From SIG710 sp045587665 (lineage in GTDB: Bacteria > Bacillota > Clostridia > Oscillospirales > CAG-272), in contig JAZNCT010000088.1 in assembly GCA_045587665.1 (NCBI GenBank), forward strand, positions 1-64,000: a stretch of DNA of 64,000 nt, given 5' to 3'. How positions within the stretch are numbered: position 1 is the first letter of the stretch; each line of letters opens with the position of its first letter. The position numbers were made by a program, and so were the translations under genes. The notes under the pieces were generated by a model. It searched no databases. It was not told the origin of the DNA and saw nothing but the letters and a program-made list of their open reading frames with translations. Shown in pieces: positions 5,971 through 14,680 of the stretch.

Positions 5971-8796
5971 TCAGCGCTCTATCTCTTCCATAATATAGGC
6001 CTCAAGAATATCTCCCACCTTAATATCGTTAAAGCGTTCAAGACCGATACCGCATTCATATCCGCTTGCAACCTCTTTTGCATCGTCCTTGAATCGCTTG
6101 AGTGATGAGATCTTATCTTCAAAGATCACTATACCGTCGCGAACAACACGGATCTGAGATTGGCGGGTAACCTTTCCGTCCTGAATATAGGAGCCGGCAA
6201 TTGTTCCCACATTTGGAACGTGAATAGTCTGACGAACCTCGGCGTGGCCGAGAAGTGCTTCCCTGTATTTAGGAGCAAGCATGCCCTTCATCGCAGCAGT
6301 TATCTCTTCGATGCAATCGTAAATGACTCTATATGTGCGCACATCAACATTCTGTCTTTCCGCACTGTCAAGAGCTGTTTTATCGGGACGAACATTAAAG
6401 CCTACGATGATAGCGTTGGATGCTGCGGCAAATGTAACGTCACCCTCTGTGATACCGCCGGTTGCGGCATGGATAACCTTTACCTTTACCTCTTCATTGG
6501 ATATCTTTTCAAGGGATGCCTTTACTGCTTCAACAGAGCCGCCAACATCTGCCTTAACTATGATGTTAAGATCCTTGACACCCTCAGCGATCTGAGCAAA
6601 GAGATCATTAAGGTTAGCTCTTGCATTGGCCTTGAAGAGCTCTTCCTTTGCCTTATCCTTACGCTGATCAGCAAGAGTTCTTGCCATTCTCTCGTCTTCA
6701 ACCGCCTGGAATTCGTCACCTGCGCTTGGCACATCTGCAAGACCTATTATTTCAACCGGCACAGAGGGTGCTGCACTCTTCAAAGTCTTGCCGTTGTGGT
6801 CTGTCATCAAACGAACGTGACCAACCGCACTTCCTGCAATAACTATATCTCCCTGGTGGAGAGTACCGTTCTGCACAAGAACCGTTGCAACAGGGCCTCT
6901 GCCCTTATCAAGTCTTGCTTCAATGACTATACCCTTTGCACGGCGGTCAGGGTTAGCCTTGAGCTCCTTAACCTCGGCAACCAGAAGGACATTTTCAAGA
7001 AGATCGTCAATGCCCTGTCTTGTGAGAGCGGAAACGGGCACGCAGATAACATCGCCCCCCCACTCTTCGGGAACAAGATCATATGCAGTCAGCTCCTGCT
7101 TTATCGCATCGGGATTTGCCGTTGGCTTATCCATTTTGTTGATTGCAACGATAATGTCAACGCCTGCTGCCTTTGCGTGGTTGATAGCCTCAACGGTTTG
7201 AGGCATGATGCCGTCGTCTGCCGCAACAACGAGAATTGCAATGTCGGTTGCCATAGCACCTCTTGCACGCATCGCTGTAAACGCTTCGTGACCTGGGGTG
7301 TCAAGGAATGTGATAGGCTTGCCGTCAACTTCAACTCTGTATGCACCGATGTGCTGAGTGATACCGCCTGCCTCTCCTGTGGTAACATTTGTGTTTCTGA
7401 TTGCGTCAAGAATAGATGTCTTTCCGTGGTCAACGTGACCCATAACGCAAACAACAGGCGCACGGGGAGAGAGATTCTCTTCGCTGTCCTCTGTTTCGTC
7501 AAAGAGCTTTTCCTCTATGGTAACAACAACTTCCTTTGTTGCAATAGCGCCAAGCTCATCTGCAACAAGGAATGCGGTATCATAGTCGATTATCTGATTG
7601 ACGGTTGCCATAACGCCCATCATCATCAGCCTCTTTATAACTTCACCTGCAACAACCTTAAGGCGTGAAGCAAGCTCGCCAACCGATATTTCATCGGGAA
7701 TAGTGATCTCAAGCGGCTTCTTTTTCACAGGCTGCTGAGGTTTTTTAACAAAATCTTCCTTGTTCTTACGGTATGGATCGCGGTTGTTCTGCTTTTTCAG
7801 CTTCTGCTTTTCGCCGCGCATATTGTGAGAATCTGCAACGAAATTTTCAAGTCTCTCATCATATTTTGAAAGGTCAACGGTGCTTGTTCTTGTGTCAACA
7901 ACTCTTGTTGCACCTCTCTGGCTGGGCTGATTTACAGTGCCCTTCGGAGTCTGACCTCTAACGATAGCCTGGGGCTGGAACTTGGGTTTTGGAGCACTTG
8001 GAACATAGTCCTCACCCATATTGGGGTTAAATCTCTGGTTTCCGCCCTTTTGCTGATTTCTGTTTTTATCAAATCCACCCTGACCTCTGTCCCCAAAGGG
8101 CTTGCGGTCTGAGCCAAAACGGTCTCCCTGCGGTCTGTCGCCAAAGTTCTTCTGACCGCCCTGGGGTCTATCGCCAAAGGGCTTGCGGTCTGAGCCAAAG
8201 CGCTCTCCCTGAGGCCTGTCGCCAAAGCTCTTCTGCCCGCCCTGTCCTCTGTCTCCAAAAGGCTTTTGCGCACTCTGATGCTGTGTGGGCTGTACCTTTT
8301 GCACAGGAGCCGGCTTCTGAGGAGCAGTCTTTCCCTCCACCTTTTCCGGAACTGCGGCTTTTTCTGTTTTAACAGTATTAGCCCCCGGTGCCTTTTCTTC
8401 CTTCTTTTCGACCTTTATTTCTTCTTTTTTCTCAACCTTTACCTGGGGCTTCTTTTCTTCTGCCGGTATCGAAGCTTTTTTCTCCTCAGCAACGGTCTGA
8501 GCCTTTTCCTCTTTCACCTCGGGCTTTGCCTCTGCTTTTTCGGGAGCAGCAGGCTTTTCTGCCTTTTTCTTTGAGGGAATGTATGTTATGCCGTCAATAT
8601 AATCATCAATGTTCTGGATCTGATTGGCCTTTGTAAGGGAATCGAGCAAAACACCGAACTCAACAGCCTCAAGCGAAGCCTGACTCTTAACGTCAAAGCC
8701 CTTTGAGCCGAGCAGATCGGTTATTTCCTTGCCCTTGATACCCAGATCCTTAGCAAGCTGATTTACCTTAAACTGATACTGCGTGTTTGCTGCCAT
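5971..8796 (-). CDS. infB: Translation initiation factor IF-2
   Basis: GTPase that places fMet-tRNA on the 30S subunit and promotes subunit joining. It is 941 residues. The order is a short N-terminal IF2-N helical domain (QFKVNQLAKDLGIKGKEITD), then a charged Ala/Lys/Glu-rich linker, then a Gly-Asp-Arg-rich repeat block at about residues 177-245. A second IF2-N-like domain with the DEISVGELASRL motif follows. The G domain carries GHVDHGKTS (about 450), DTPGHEAF and NKMD. Domains II-IV follow, with GGSVEAVK and the C-terminal fMet-tRNA domain. AAGGATTTATTACATG gives the start. It follows ylxQ and precedes the Nudix gene in the nusA operon. Confidence 0.97.
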   Translation of the reverse strand: MAANTQYQFKVNQLAKDLGIKGKEITDLLGSKGFDVKSQASLEAVEFGVLLDSLTKANQIQNIDDYIDGITYIPSKKKAEKPAAPEKAEAKPEVKEEKAQTVAEEKKASIPAEEKKPQVKVEKKEEIKVEKKEEKAPGANTVKTEKAAVPEKVEGKTAPQKPAPVQKVQPTQHQSAQKPFGDRGQGGQKSFGDRPQGERFGSDRKPFGDRPQGGQKNFGDRPQGDRFGSDRKPFGDRGQGGFDKNRNQQKGGNQRFNPNMGEDYVPSAPKPKFQPQAIVRGQTPKGTVNQPSQRGATRVVDTRTSTVDLSKYDERLENFVADSHNMRGEKQKLKKQNNRDPYRKNKEDFVKKPQQPVKKKPLEITIPDEISVGELASRLKVVAGEVIKRLMMMGVMATVNQIIDYDTAFLVADELGAIATKEVVVTIEEKLFDETEDSEENLSPRAPVVCVMGHVDHGKTSILDAIRNTNVTTGEAGGITQHIGAYRVEVDGKPITFLDTPGHEAFTAMRARGAMATDIAILVVAADDGIMPQTVEAINHAKAAGVDIIVAINKMDKPTANPDAIKQELTAYDLVPEEWGGDVICVPVSALTRQGIDDLLENVLLVAEVKELKANPDRRAKGIVIEARLDKGRGPVATVLVQNGTLHQGDIVIAGSAVGHVRLMTDHNGKTLKSAAPSVPVEIIGLADVPSAGDEFQAVEDERMARTLADQRKDKAKEELFKANARANLNDLFAQIAEGVKDLNIIVKADVGGSVEAVKASLEKISNEEVKVKVIHAATGGITEGDVTFAAASNAIIVGFNVRPDKTALDSAERQNVDVRTYRVIYDCIEEITAAMKGMLAPKYREALLGHAEVRQTIHVPNVGTIAGSYIQDGKVTRQSQIRVVRDGIVIFEDKISSLKRFKDDAKEVASGYECGIGLERFNDIKVGDILEAYIMEEIER
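8070..8268 (-). repeat. Tandem low-complexity repeats inside infB
   Basis: Degenerate ~50-75-nt units encode FGDRPQG/GDRGQGG and RFGSDRKPFGDR modules in the IF-2 linker. The DNA units starting with tctgtc/gccaaagggcttgcggtctgagcc are nearly identical to each other, indicating recent duplication. The segment is predicted to be disordered and basic. Confidence 0.75.
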
Positions 8797-8877
8797 GTAA
8801 TAAATCCTTGTTTCCTCCGCCGTGGGGGAAACTCCCTTTCTTTTTAAGATGAATAATTCATTTATGTTTCCGAAACG

Positions 8878-9237
8878 TCATAGTGACGAAAAATCTCCAA
8901 GCTTTTTCTTTATAGCCTGCGCAAGCCCGGCATCTCTTATGCCAACAGCGGCAATCGCAGATTTTTTTCCCACAGCCGCCGAAAGCTCCAGCATATCTAT
9001 AGGCAACCTTATAAGCTCTGCAGAATAAAAGGCGCACTTATCTTTCAGCCTTTTATGAGTGTTTTCGGATGAATCCGAGCCTTCGAGCACAAGAACGCAT
9101 TTTTTTGCGCCGTTCATGCGCAGGCTCTCACATATAAGAGGTGTTCCATATACAGCCTTTCCCGCTTTTGCGGCAAGACCAATGGTCATTTTCAGCTTTG
9201 CGGCCGCATTGTTTTCCGCTCCGATCTCATTTGTCAC
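8878..9237 (-). CDS. ylxQ: YlxQ-type L7Ae-family RNA-binding protein
   Basis: Protein of 119 residues of the L7Ae/L30e/Gadd45 fold that binds kink-turn RNA. The conserved core reads IGLAAKAGKAVYG, with KCVLVLEGSDSS in the middle and AAVGIRD near the end. The start is GTG (9235-9237) after an AGGAGG, and the first 11 nt overlap the end of ylxR, indicating translational coupling. The location between ylxR and infB is the standard Firmicute arrangement. Its RNA target is not evident from the sequence. Confidence 0.88.
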   Translation of the reverse strand: MTNEIGAENNAAAKLKMTIGLAAKAGKAVYGTPLICESLRMNGAKKCVLVLEGSDSSENTHKRLKDKCAFYSAELIRLPIDMLELSAAVGKKSAIAAVGIRDAGLAQAIKKKLGDFSSL

Positions 9238-9517
9238 CTAAAAGCTCCTCCTCAAGTGCCGCCCATATTTCATCGCTAACGGCACATTCAAGTGTTTTCC
9301 CGATCCTGCCGGATTTTTTTATCTTTTTAAGGCAAGCAATATCATGACAGATATATGCACCTCTTCCGGATTTTTTGCCTGTGAAATCAAGCTCTAAATT
9401 GCCCTCGGGAGTTCTGACTATTCTTATCAGCTCTTTTTTCGGCTTTTTTGCGTTGCAGCCCATGCACTGACGCTCAGGTTGTTTTTTCAGGGCCGCATTA
9501 TGACTTTTTTCTGCCAA
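9227..9517 (-). CDS. rnpM: YlxR/RnpM RNA-binding protein
   Basis: Protein of 96 residues with the DUF448 signature RQCMGCNAKKPKKELIRIV followed by GRGAYICHD. YlxR proteins have been reported to bind and modulate RNase P RNA, hence RnpM. A TTG start (9515-9517) follows GGAGG at 9-nt spacing. It sits between nusA and ylxQ in the conserved operon. Confidence 0.9.
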   Translation of the reverse strand: MAEKSHNAALKKQPERQCMGCNAKKPKKELIRIVRTPEGNLELDFTGKKSGRGAYICHDIACLKKIKKSGRIGKTLECAVSDEIWAALEEELLGDK

Positions 9518-9549
9518 CGAAACGCACCTCCAAACAAAAAACTTTTGAA

Positions 9550-10575
9550 TTATTCGGCCTTTATGTCTATCTTATATCCTGTGAGTCTTGCCGCAAGACG
9601 GGCGTTTTGTCCCTCCTTGCCAATAGCAAGAGAAAGCTGATCGGGGGCTACCGTAACGCGGCAGCTGCGCTCACCCTCAAGAGTAACAGAAAGAACGTTT
9701 GCAGGTGCAAGTGCGGCCTTTATATACTCTTCGGGAGATTCGCTGTATCCGATGATGTCGATCTTTTCGCCCTTCAGCTCATCAACAACAGCGGCAATTC
9801 TCATTCCCTTGTTACCGATGCAGGCACCAACCGCATCCACATCCTCATCTCTGGACCAAACAGCTATCTTTGTTCTTGAGCCTGCTTCTCTTGCAACTCC
9901 CTTTACCATAACAACGCCGTCCTGGATCTCGGGAACTTCCAGCTCAAACATACGCCTTACAAGACCGGAATGTGAACGGGAAAGTGTAACCAGCGGGCCG
10001 CGGCTTTCCTTGCTTACCTCTGTAACAAAAACCTTTATCTTATCGCCAACGCGAAGGACCTCACCGGGTATCTGCTCGTTTTTCAGCAGAACCGCTGTGC
10101 TTGTATCAGTGTCGATAATAGCATTGCCGTTATCGGGATCGATCTTGCTTACAGTTGCAGTGATTATCTCCTCACGCTTGTTTTCATATGCCTCCTGCAT
10201 AACCTTTCTTTCGGCCTCTCTTATGCCCTGAATGATCACAGACTTTGCCGCAGCGGCACTGAGACGGCGGAAATTCTTTGTTTTAAGCTCGGTTTCAACC
10301 ACCTTGTCAAGAGTATATCTTTTTGAGATCGCCTTTGCATCCTCAAGAGATATCTCTGCAGTTGGGTTTGTAACCTCTTCAACAACCGTCTTTTGCTGAT
10401 AGACCTTAACATCCTTTTTTGCAGGGTCGATAACGACTCTCACGTTTATATTGTTGCCGTGCTCCTTTTTATAAGCCGCAACCAGAGCCGCCTCTATCTT
10501 TTCAAACATATACTCCTTGGGTATTCCTTTTTCCTTCTCGAGAAGTTCGAGAGCTGTGAAAAACTCTGAATTCAT
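9550..10575 (-). CDS. nusA: Transcription termination/antitermination factor NusA
   Basis: RNA polymerase-associated factor controlling pausing, termination and rRNA antitermination. It is 341 residues: an N-terminal domain (ALELLEKEKGIPKEYMFEKI), an S1 domain around residues 135-200 (GEVLRVGDKIKVFVTEV), then KH1 and KH2 (VGACIGNKGMRI and LAIGKEGQNARLAARLTG). It lacks the C-terminal acidic repeats of E. coli NusA, as is usual in Firmicutes. The start follows GAAAGGAAAAAGAAATG. It lies between rimP and rnpM. Confidence 0.97.
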   Translation of the reverse strand: MNSEFFTALELLEKEKGIPKEYMFEKIEAALVAAYKKEHGNNINVRVVIDPAKKDVKVYQQKTVVEEVTNPTAEISLEDAKAISKRYTLDKVVETELKTKNFRRLSAAAAKSVIIQGIREAERKVMQEAYENKREEIITATVSKIDPDNGNAIIDTDTSTAVLLKNEQIPGEVLRVGDKIKVFVTEVSKESRGPLVTLSRSHSGLVRRMFELEVPEIQDGVVMVKGVAREAGSRTKIAVWSRDEDVDAVGACIGNKGMRIAAVVDELKGEKIDIIGYSESPEEYIKAALAPANVLSVTLEGERSCRVTVAPDQLSLAIGKEGQNARLAARLTGYKIDIKAE

Positions 10576-10610
10576 TTCTTTTTCCTTTCAATAATTTATG
10601 TTAAAATTCA

Positions 10611-11090
10611 TTAGGCATCAAAATCAAAAACTGTGTTTATCTTTGCAACAGCGGCTCTTTTAAAGATCTTTGTCTCATCCTCCGAAAGGCCGAGAACAAC
10701 ATCGCCGTTTTCATCAAAGCCAAGCAATATTCCTCTGAATATCTTTGAGCCGTCAATGGGAGCATAAAGCTTTACTTCCGCATCCCAGCCACGGCAGGCC
10801 TCGATCTGCATATCATTTTTAAGATCTCGCTCGATTCCCGGAGAGCTGACCTCAAGGGTGTAAGCATCTTCGATAGGATCAGCCTCATCAAGAAGGGGAT
10901 CTATCGCCCTGTGCATCTTTTCGCAGTCGTTTATGTCTATACCTTCCTCGCTGTCGATAGTTATGCGAAGGTACCACTGCGCCCCCTCTCTCACATACTC
11001 AATATCCCAAATGAAATATCCGAGACTTTCTGCAAGAGGCTCTGCAATAGCGCGAACAGCCGCAACTACATTTCCGCCTTTTTTCGCCAT
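10611..11090 (-). CDS. rimP: Ribosome maturation factor RimP
   Basis: 30S subunit assembly factor of 159 residues. The conserved segments are DIEYVREGAQWYLRITID, then INDCEKMHRAIDPLLDE, and the hallmark LEVSSPGIERDL. It is the first gene of the nusA-infB operon, behind a promoter at 11179-11207 and a leader hairpin at 11130-11157. Confidence 0.95.
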   Translation of the reverse strand: MAKKGGNVVAAVRAIAEPLAESLGYFIWDIEYVREGAQWYLRITIDSEEGIDINDCEKMHRAIDPLLDEADPIEDAYTLEVSSPGIERDLKNDMQIEACRGWDAEVKLYAPIDGSKIFRGILLGFDENGDVVLGLSEDETKIFKRAAVAKINTVFDFDA

Positions 11091-11129
11091 ATTAAAACAA
11101 AAATCCTTTCAAAAAATCCACACAACAAA

Positions 11130-11157
11130 TTGAGAGTGGACTTTCGCCCACTCTCAA
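11130..11157 (-). promoter_or_regulatory. Leader hairpin of the rimP-nusA-infB operon
   Basis: A perfect 10-bp stem (TTGAGAGTGG at 11130-11139 with 11148-11157) and 8-nt loop lie between promoter and rimP. In the transcript it is followed after about 14 nt by GATTTTTTG, so it could act as an intrinsic attenuator. NusA autoregulation through its leader is known in other bacteria; here that is inference. Confidence 0.6.
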
Positions 11158-11178
11158 GGTATCATGTTTACTTTGTGT

Positions 11179-11207
11179 AGTATACCACACTTTTTTCATT
11201 TTTTCAA
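11179..11207 (-). promoter_or_regulatory. Sigma-A promoter of rimP-nusA-infB operon
   Basis: Minus-strand TTGAAA (11202-11207), a 17-nt spacer and TATACT (11179-11184). Confidence 0.8.
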
Positions 11208-11315
11208 TAGTTTTTTGAATTTTTTTGAAATTTTTTTGAAAGGCAAGATTATTCCGGCGGTATATAGGGTATTTTTGGTGTTTTTCCATAAAAAAACAAA
11301 TTTTACAACAAACCC

Positions 11316-11570
11316 TTATATCTGCTTATGAACGCTTTTATATTCGTCATAATATTTGTAATAAGGGCAGCTTCCGTTTTTACCGGATATAAATCTTATC
11401 ATCTCATCCTCGTCAAGAGACATTTTGCAGTAGTAGCAGTCACATTCCTCATCATAGTCATAGTATTCACATTCTTCACAGCTGCTCTGTCTCTTTTTTG
11501 TCGCAGGAAGCTTTGGGTTTTCACGCTCGGATTTTGGAATATATTTTGTGCGCATCGAGTCGTCACTCAT
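11316..11570 (-). CDS. Cysteine-rich DUF6472-like small protein
   Basis: Protein of 84 residues with a compact cysteine cluster, CEECEYYDYDEECDCYYC, then the segment SLDEDEMIRF and a late Cys in GSCPYYKYYDEYKSVHKQ. This pattern matches my recollection of DUF6472, a Clostridial family of unknown function, and the cysteines could bind a metal. The start at 11570 (MSDDSMRTKYIPKSE) is preferred over an upstream in-frame ATG, because AAAGGG precedes it and it overlaps the gtrA stop by 8 nt. It is the last gene of the cysteine T-box operon. Confidence 0.75.
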   Translation of the reverse strand: MSDDSMRTKYIPKSERENPKLPATKKRQSSCEECEYYDYDEECDCYYCKMSLDEDEMIRFISGKNGSCPYYKYYDEYKSVHKQI

Positions 11571-11985
11571 TTTTGTCACCCTTTCTGAAAACAAGCAGTC
11601 GGCTGAAAACATAATTGAGAATGACAACAAGCACAGCCGCAGGTATCTTTACAACGTATTCGCTTAGCTCCATAACATCGAAAAGCAAGAACACAATTGC
11701 CTCTTGAATGAGGAACGTTACAATTCTACTACCTGCAAACTTTATTATTTCAAAAATAACAGTAATTCCTTTTGATCGGCTTTCAAAAACAAAAATGCGG
11801 TTTGTTATATAAGCAAAGGCAACAGCCGATATCCATGCGATGACGTGCACCGCATGGATATTTATATCTGTTGGATAAAGCGCATATGAAACTATAAAAT
11901 CAACAGCCGTTGTTCCCACTCCGAAGATGAGATATAAAATTACTTCCTTATTTTTTGCATAAAGCTCTTTTAATTTTCCAAACAT
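11563..11985 (-). CDS. GtrA-family membrane protein
   Basis: Protein of 140 residues with four hydrophobic segments and the GtrA-like motifs YLIFGVGTTAVDF and YITNRIFVFESRSK. GtrA proteins are thought to help flip lipid-linked sugars for surface polysaccharide or teichoic-acid decoration. The start at 11985 (MFGKLKELYAKN) is chosen because GAGGG overlaps the cysS stop just upstream. It is co-transcribed with cysE-cysS, an unexplained pairing. The sugar substrate cannot be inferred. Confidence 0.85.
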   Translation of the reverse strand: MFGKLKELYAKNKEVILYLIFGVGTTAVDFIVSYALYPTDINIHAVHVIAWISAVAFAYITNRIFVFESRSKGITVIFEIIKFAGSRIVTFLIQEAIVFLLFDVMELSEYVVKIPAAVLVVILNYVFSRLLVFRKGDKNE

Positions 11986-11986
11986 A

Positions 11987-13408
11987 TCAGCCCTCAAGCT
12001 TCCATGTTGTGCCCTCTCGGGAGTCAACAAGAATAACACCCTTTTCGGCAAGATAATTTCTTATGCGGTCAGCCTCGGCAAAATTCTTTGCCTTTTTTGC
12101 CTCTGCACGCTGCTTTATCAGCTCTTCAACCTCTGCCGCAAGGTCACCGTCTGCTTTAGGTCCTGCATCCTTCACCTTTTCTGCGTGTGAAAGAAGATCG
12201 AGAGTCAGCACTCTGTCAAAATCTTCAATAAGAGCAAGCTTTGTTGACGCATTTGCATCAGCCTTAAGCACATCATAAAGTGCTGTTATTGCAAGAGAAG
12301 TGTTCATATCGTTGTCAAGAGCATCAGTAAAGAGCTTTTTCAGCGTGTTAAACTTTTCATTCTCCACCTGCTCACCATCAGCCGCCTTAAGGGCAGCTAT
12401 CCTTGCTATCAGCTTCTCATATGCAAGAGCGGCATTATCAAGGTTTTCATATGTGAAAACAAGAGACTTGCGATAATGAGAGCCAAGGCAGAAGAAACGG
12501 TATGCCCTCGGATCATATCCCTTTGATTCAAGGAGAGATACCGTCAAAAATTCGCCCTTGGATTTTGACATCTTTCCGCTGTTGGTATTGAGATGAAGCA
12601 CGTGGAACCAATAGTTGCACCACTTGTGCCCAAGATACGCCTCAGACTGTGCTATTTCATTTGTGTGATGAGGGAAAGCATTGTCGATTCCGCCACAGTG
12701 GATATCAAGCTCCTCTCCAAGATGCTTCATGGAAATGCAGGAGCACTCGATATGCCAGCCCGGATAGCCCACACCCCACGGGGAATCCCATTTGAGAGCC
12801 TGATCTTCAAACTTTGACTTTGTAAACCAAAGAACAAAATCATTCTTGTTCTTTTTGTTTTCGTCTGCCTCAACGCCTTCTCTCACGCCAACCTCAAGAT
12901 CGTCCTCATCGAAATTATTGAAAACATAATATTGTTCCAGCTTCGATGTGTCAAAATATACGTTTCCGCCTGCAATATATGCATATCCCTTCTCGATAAG
13001 GCCCTCAACCACCTTGATAAATTCGTAAATGCAGCCGGTTGCGGGCTCAACAACATCGGGAGTTTTTATACCCAGCTTTTCGCAGTCGGCAAAGAAAGCA
13101 TCTGTGTAAAACTGAGCTATCTCCATAACCGACTTGTGCTCGCGCTTTGCTCCCTTCAGCATTTTGTCCTCACCCTCGTCTGCATCGCTTGTCAGGTGAC
13201 CAACATCGGTGATGTTCATAACTCTCTTAACATCGTAACCACTGTATCGGAAATATTTTTCAAGCACATCCTCCATAATATAGGTGCGCAGATTTCCTAT
13301 ATGGGCAAAATGATATACCGTTGGGCCGCAGGTATACATCTTTACCTTTCCGGGCTCATTTGGAACAAATTCTTCTTTCTTTCTTGTAAGTGAATTATAT
13401 AACTGCAT
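11987..13408 (-). CDS. cysS: Cysteinyl-tRNA synthetase
   Basis: Class I synthetase of 473 residues charging tRNA-Cys. It shows MYTCGPTVYHFAHIGNLRTY, with the zinc Cys and the HIGH-equivalent HIGN. The middle has the ECSCISMKHLG and HCGGIDNAFPHHTNEIAQSE segments with further zinc ligands, and KMSKSKG lies near residue 265. The C-terminus ends in the usual helical anticodon domain. It starts 8 nt after cysE behind AAAGGATAAGTAAAAAT. Together they are controlled by a cysteine T-box, linking cysteine synthesis and use. Confidence 0.97.
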   Translation of the reverse strand: MQLYNSLTRKKEEFVPNEPGKVKMYTCGPTVYHFAHIGNLRTYIMEDVLEKYFRYSGYDVKRVMNITDVGHLTSDADEGEDKMLKGAKREHKSVMEIAQFYTDAFFADCEKLGIKTPDVVEPATGCIYEFIKVVEGLIEKGYAYIAGGNVYFDTSKLEQYYVFNNFDEDDLEVGVREGVEADENKKNKNDFVLWFTKSKFEDQALKWDSPWGVGYPGWHIECSCISMKHLGEELDIHCGGIDNAFPHHTNEIAQSEAYLGHKWCNYWFHVLHLNTNSGKMSKSKGEFLTVSLLESKGYDPRAYRFFCLGSHYRKSLVFTYENLDNAALAYEKLIARIAALKAADGEQVENEKFNTLKKLFTDALDNDMNTSLAITALYDVLKADANASTKLALIEDFDRVLTLDLLSHAEKVKDAGPKADGDLAAEVEELIKQRAEAKKAKNFAEADRIRNYLAEKGVILVDSREGTTWKLEG

Positions 13409-13416
13409 ATTTTTAC

Positions 13417-14199
13417 TTATCCTTTCTTGTTGTCGGTATCCAGATGTTTTTCAAGCTCCGCGATTTTTTCTTCAAGACGCTTCAGCTCCTGGGCCACAGG
13501 GTCAGGAATATGGACCTGGTCAAGGTCATCAACCCTCATTCCCTCTCGCTTCACTACCTTTGCGGGTATGCCGACAGCAGTGCAGTTATCGGGAATTTCT
13601 GTGAGAACCACAGCGCCTGCCGCAACCTTTGTGTTGTCGCCTATTCGCATGGGGCCAAGGACCTTTGCACCGGCACCCACCATAACATTGTTGCCAAGAG
13701 TAGGATGACGCTTGCCCACATCTTTGCCTGTACCGCCAAGAGTAACTCCCTGATATATCGTACAGTCATCGCCTATCTCGGTAGTCTCACCGATAACGAC
13801 AGCCGCTCCGTGGTCAATAAAAAATCTTTTTCCTATCTTTGCACCCGGGTGTATCTCTATTCCCGTGACAAATTTAGCAAGCTGGCTCACCGCTCTTGCA
13901 CTGAAATAATGTTCGGTGAGATAAAGCCTGTGTGAAACTCTGTAGGCAAGAATTGCGTGAAGACCGGAATACAGAAGCAGTACCTCAGCATCACTCTTTG
14001 CTGCAGGGTCACGTTCACGAAAGGTTCTTATCTCCTCTTTTACGCCATCTGACGTGTTTTTTATATTAGAGGGAAGGGCGGCTATCCCTTCTGCCAATCT
14101 TATAGCTTTTTTAGAAGCTCTCCTCGCTCCCTTTGAAAGTTTTTCCCCAAGGGCATCAACATCCCTCATAAAGGCCTTTGTGTCGATGATAAATCTCAT
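13417..14199 (-). CDS. cysE: Serine O-acetyltransferase
   Basis: Acetylates serine to O-acetylserine, the first step of cysteine synthesis. The protein is 260 residues. A helical N-terminal domain is followed by a left-handed beta-helix of hexapeptide repeats, with GIEIHPGAKIGKRFFIDHGA (active-site His in IDHG) and a later GGTGKDVGKRHPTLGNNVMV loop. The start at 14199 (MRFIIDTKAF) follows GGAGAGATTT; an in-frame ATG 12 nt upstream lacks a better site. The tail (EEKIAELEKHLDTDNKKG) is a short coiled segment. First gene of the T-box operon. Confidence 0.93.
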   Translation of the reverse strand: MRFIIDTKAFMRDVDALGEKLSKGARRASKKAIRLAEGIAALPSNIKNTSDGVKEEIRTFRERDPAAKSDAEVLLLYSGLHAILAYRVSHRLYLTEHYFSARAVSQLAKFVTGIEIHPGAKIGKRFFIDHGAAVVIGETTEIGDDCTIYQGVTLGGTGKDVGKRHPTLGNNVMVGAGAKVLGPMRIGDNTKVAAGAVVLTEIPDNCTAVGIPAKVVKREGMRVDDLDQVHIPDPVAQELKRLEEKIAELEKHLDTDNKKG

Positions 14200-14225
14200 A
14201 AATCTCTCCATATCCAAAATCAAAG

Positions 14226-14475
14226 CGCCGAAAAACAAAAGCCTCTGTACCCGGGGGGTACAGAGGCGCAAATTGCACGGTTCCACTCTGCTTGCCGCAT
14301 TTTCGGCATCTCATAAGTCTTTAACGCAACAATGCGACCGCAGCCTACTAAAGCTTTCAGCCCGGGGTCTCACGGAGGCACAACCCGACTCTGCCGCACT
14401 CCCGCTCTCAGCCCTTGGCGGAAGCTCTCTTTACGGTGTTTTTTCGGTTTCTTTCCGTTCACAGACCGTGTTTGC
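14226..14475 (-). promoter_or_regulatory. T-box leader, cysteine-type, controlling cysE-cysS-gtrA
   Basis: On the minus strand the conserved T-box AGAGTGGAACCGTGC is at 14275-14289. It is followed by a strong terminator with arms GCCTCTGTACCC (14256-14267 and 14241-14252) and a T-rich tail at 14226-14240. The upstream stem I carries AGAGAGC, and a TGC (Cys) triplet occurs in the probable specifier region (GTTGTGCCTCCG). The downstream genes make O-acetylserine and Cys-tRNA, which supports a Cys specificity. Confidence 0.9.
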
Positions 14476-14479
14476 TAAT

Positions 14480-14508
14480 ATTATATACAACTTTCTCCCA
14501 TTTGTAAA
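14480..14508 (-). promoter_or_regulatory. Sigma-A promoter of the cysteine T-box operon
   Basis: Minus-strand TTTACA (14503-14508), 17-nt spacer, perfect TATAAT (14480-14485). Confidence 0.82.
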
Positions 14509-14617
14509 GGGTTTTTCAAAATTTTTTTATTTTCACCGCTCTTTGACAAAAAAATCCGCCTTTCTTAACCTTATCTTCTATAATAAGATAATGGAAGAAT
14601 AAATATGTGAAAAACTC

Positions 14618-14646
14618 TTGACATAACTTGATTTAAATGTTATAAT
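14618..14646 (+). promoter_or_regulatory. Sigma-A promoter of the LCP-sortase cassette
   Basis: Consensus TTGACA (14618-14623), 17-nt spacer and consensus TATAAT (14641-14646), giving a very short leader before the LCP gene. Confidence 0.9.
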
Positions 14647-14680
14647 GGCGTAGTAATATAATTGGGTGAGTTGTTTAAAA

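Noticed and set aside
6160..7668. Long plus-strand open frame of about 500 codons opposite infB
   Set aside because: It is Cys- and His-rich, has no ribosome site and lies fully antisense to the clear IF-2 gene; it is a mirror effect of its codon use.
14226..14475. tRNA gene within the cys leader
   Set aside because: The cloverleaf-like pairing belongs to the T-box stem I; no CCA end or conserved TPsiC loop was found.
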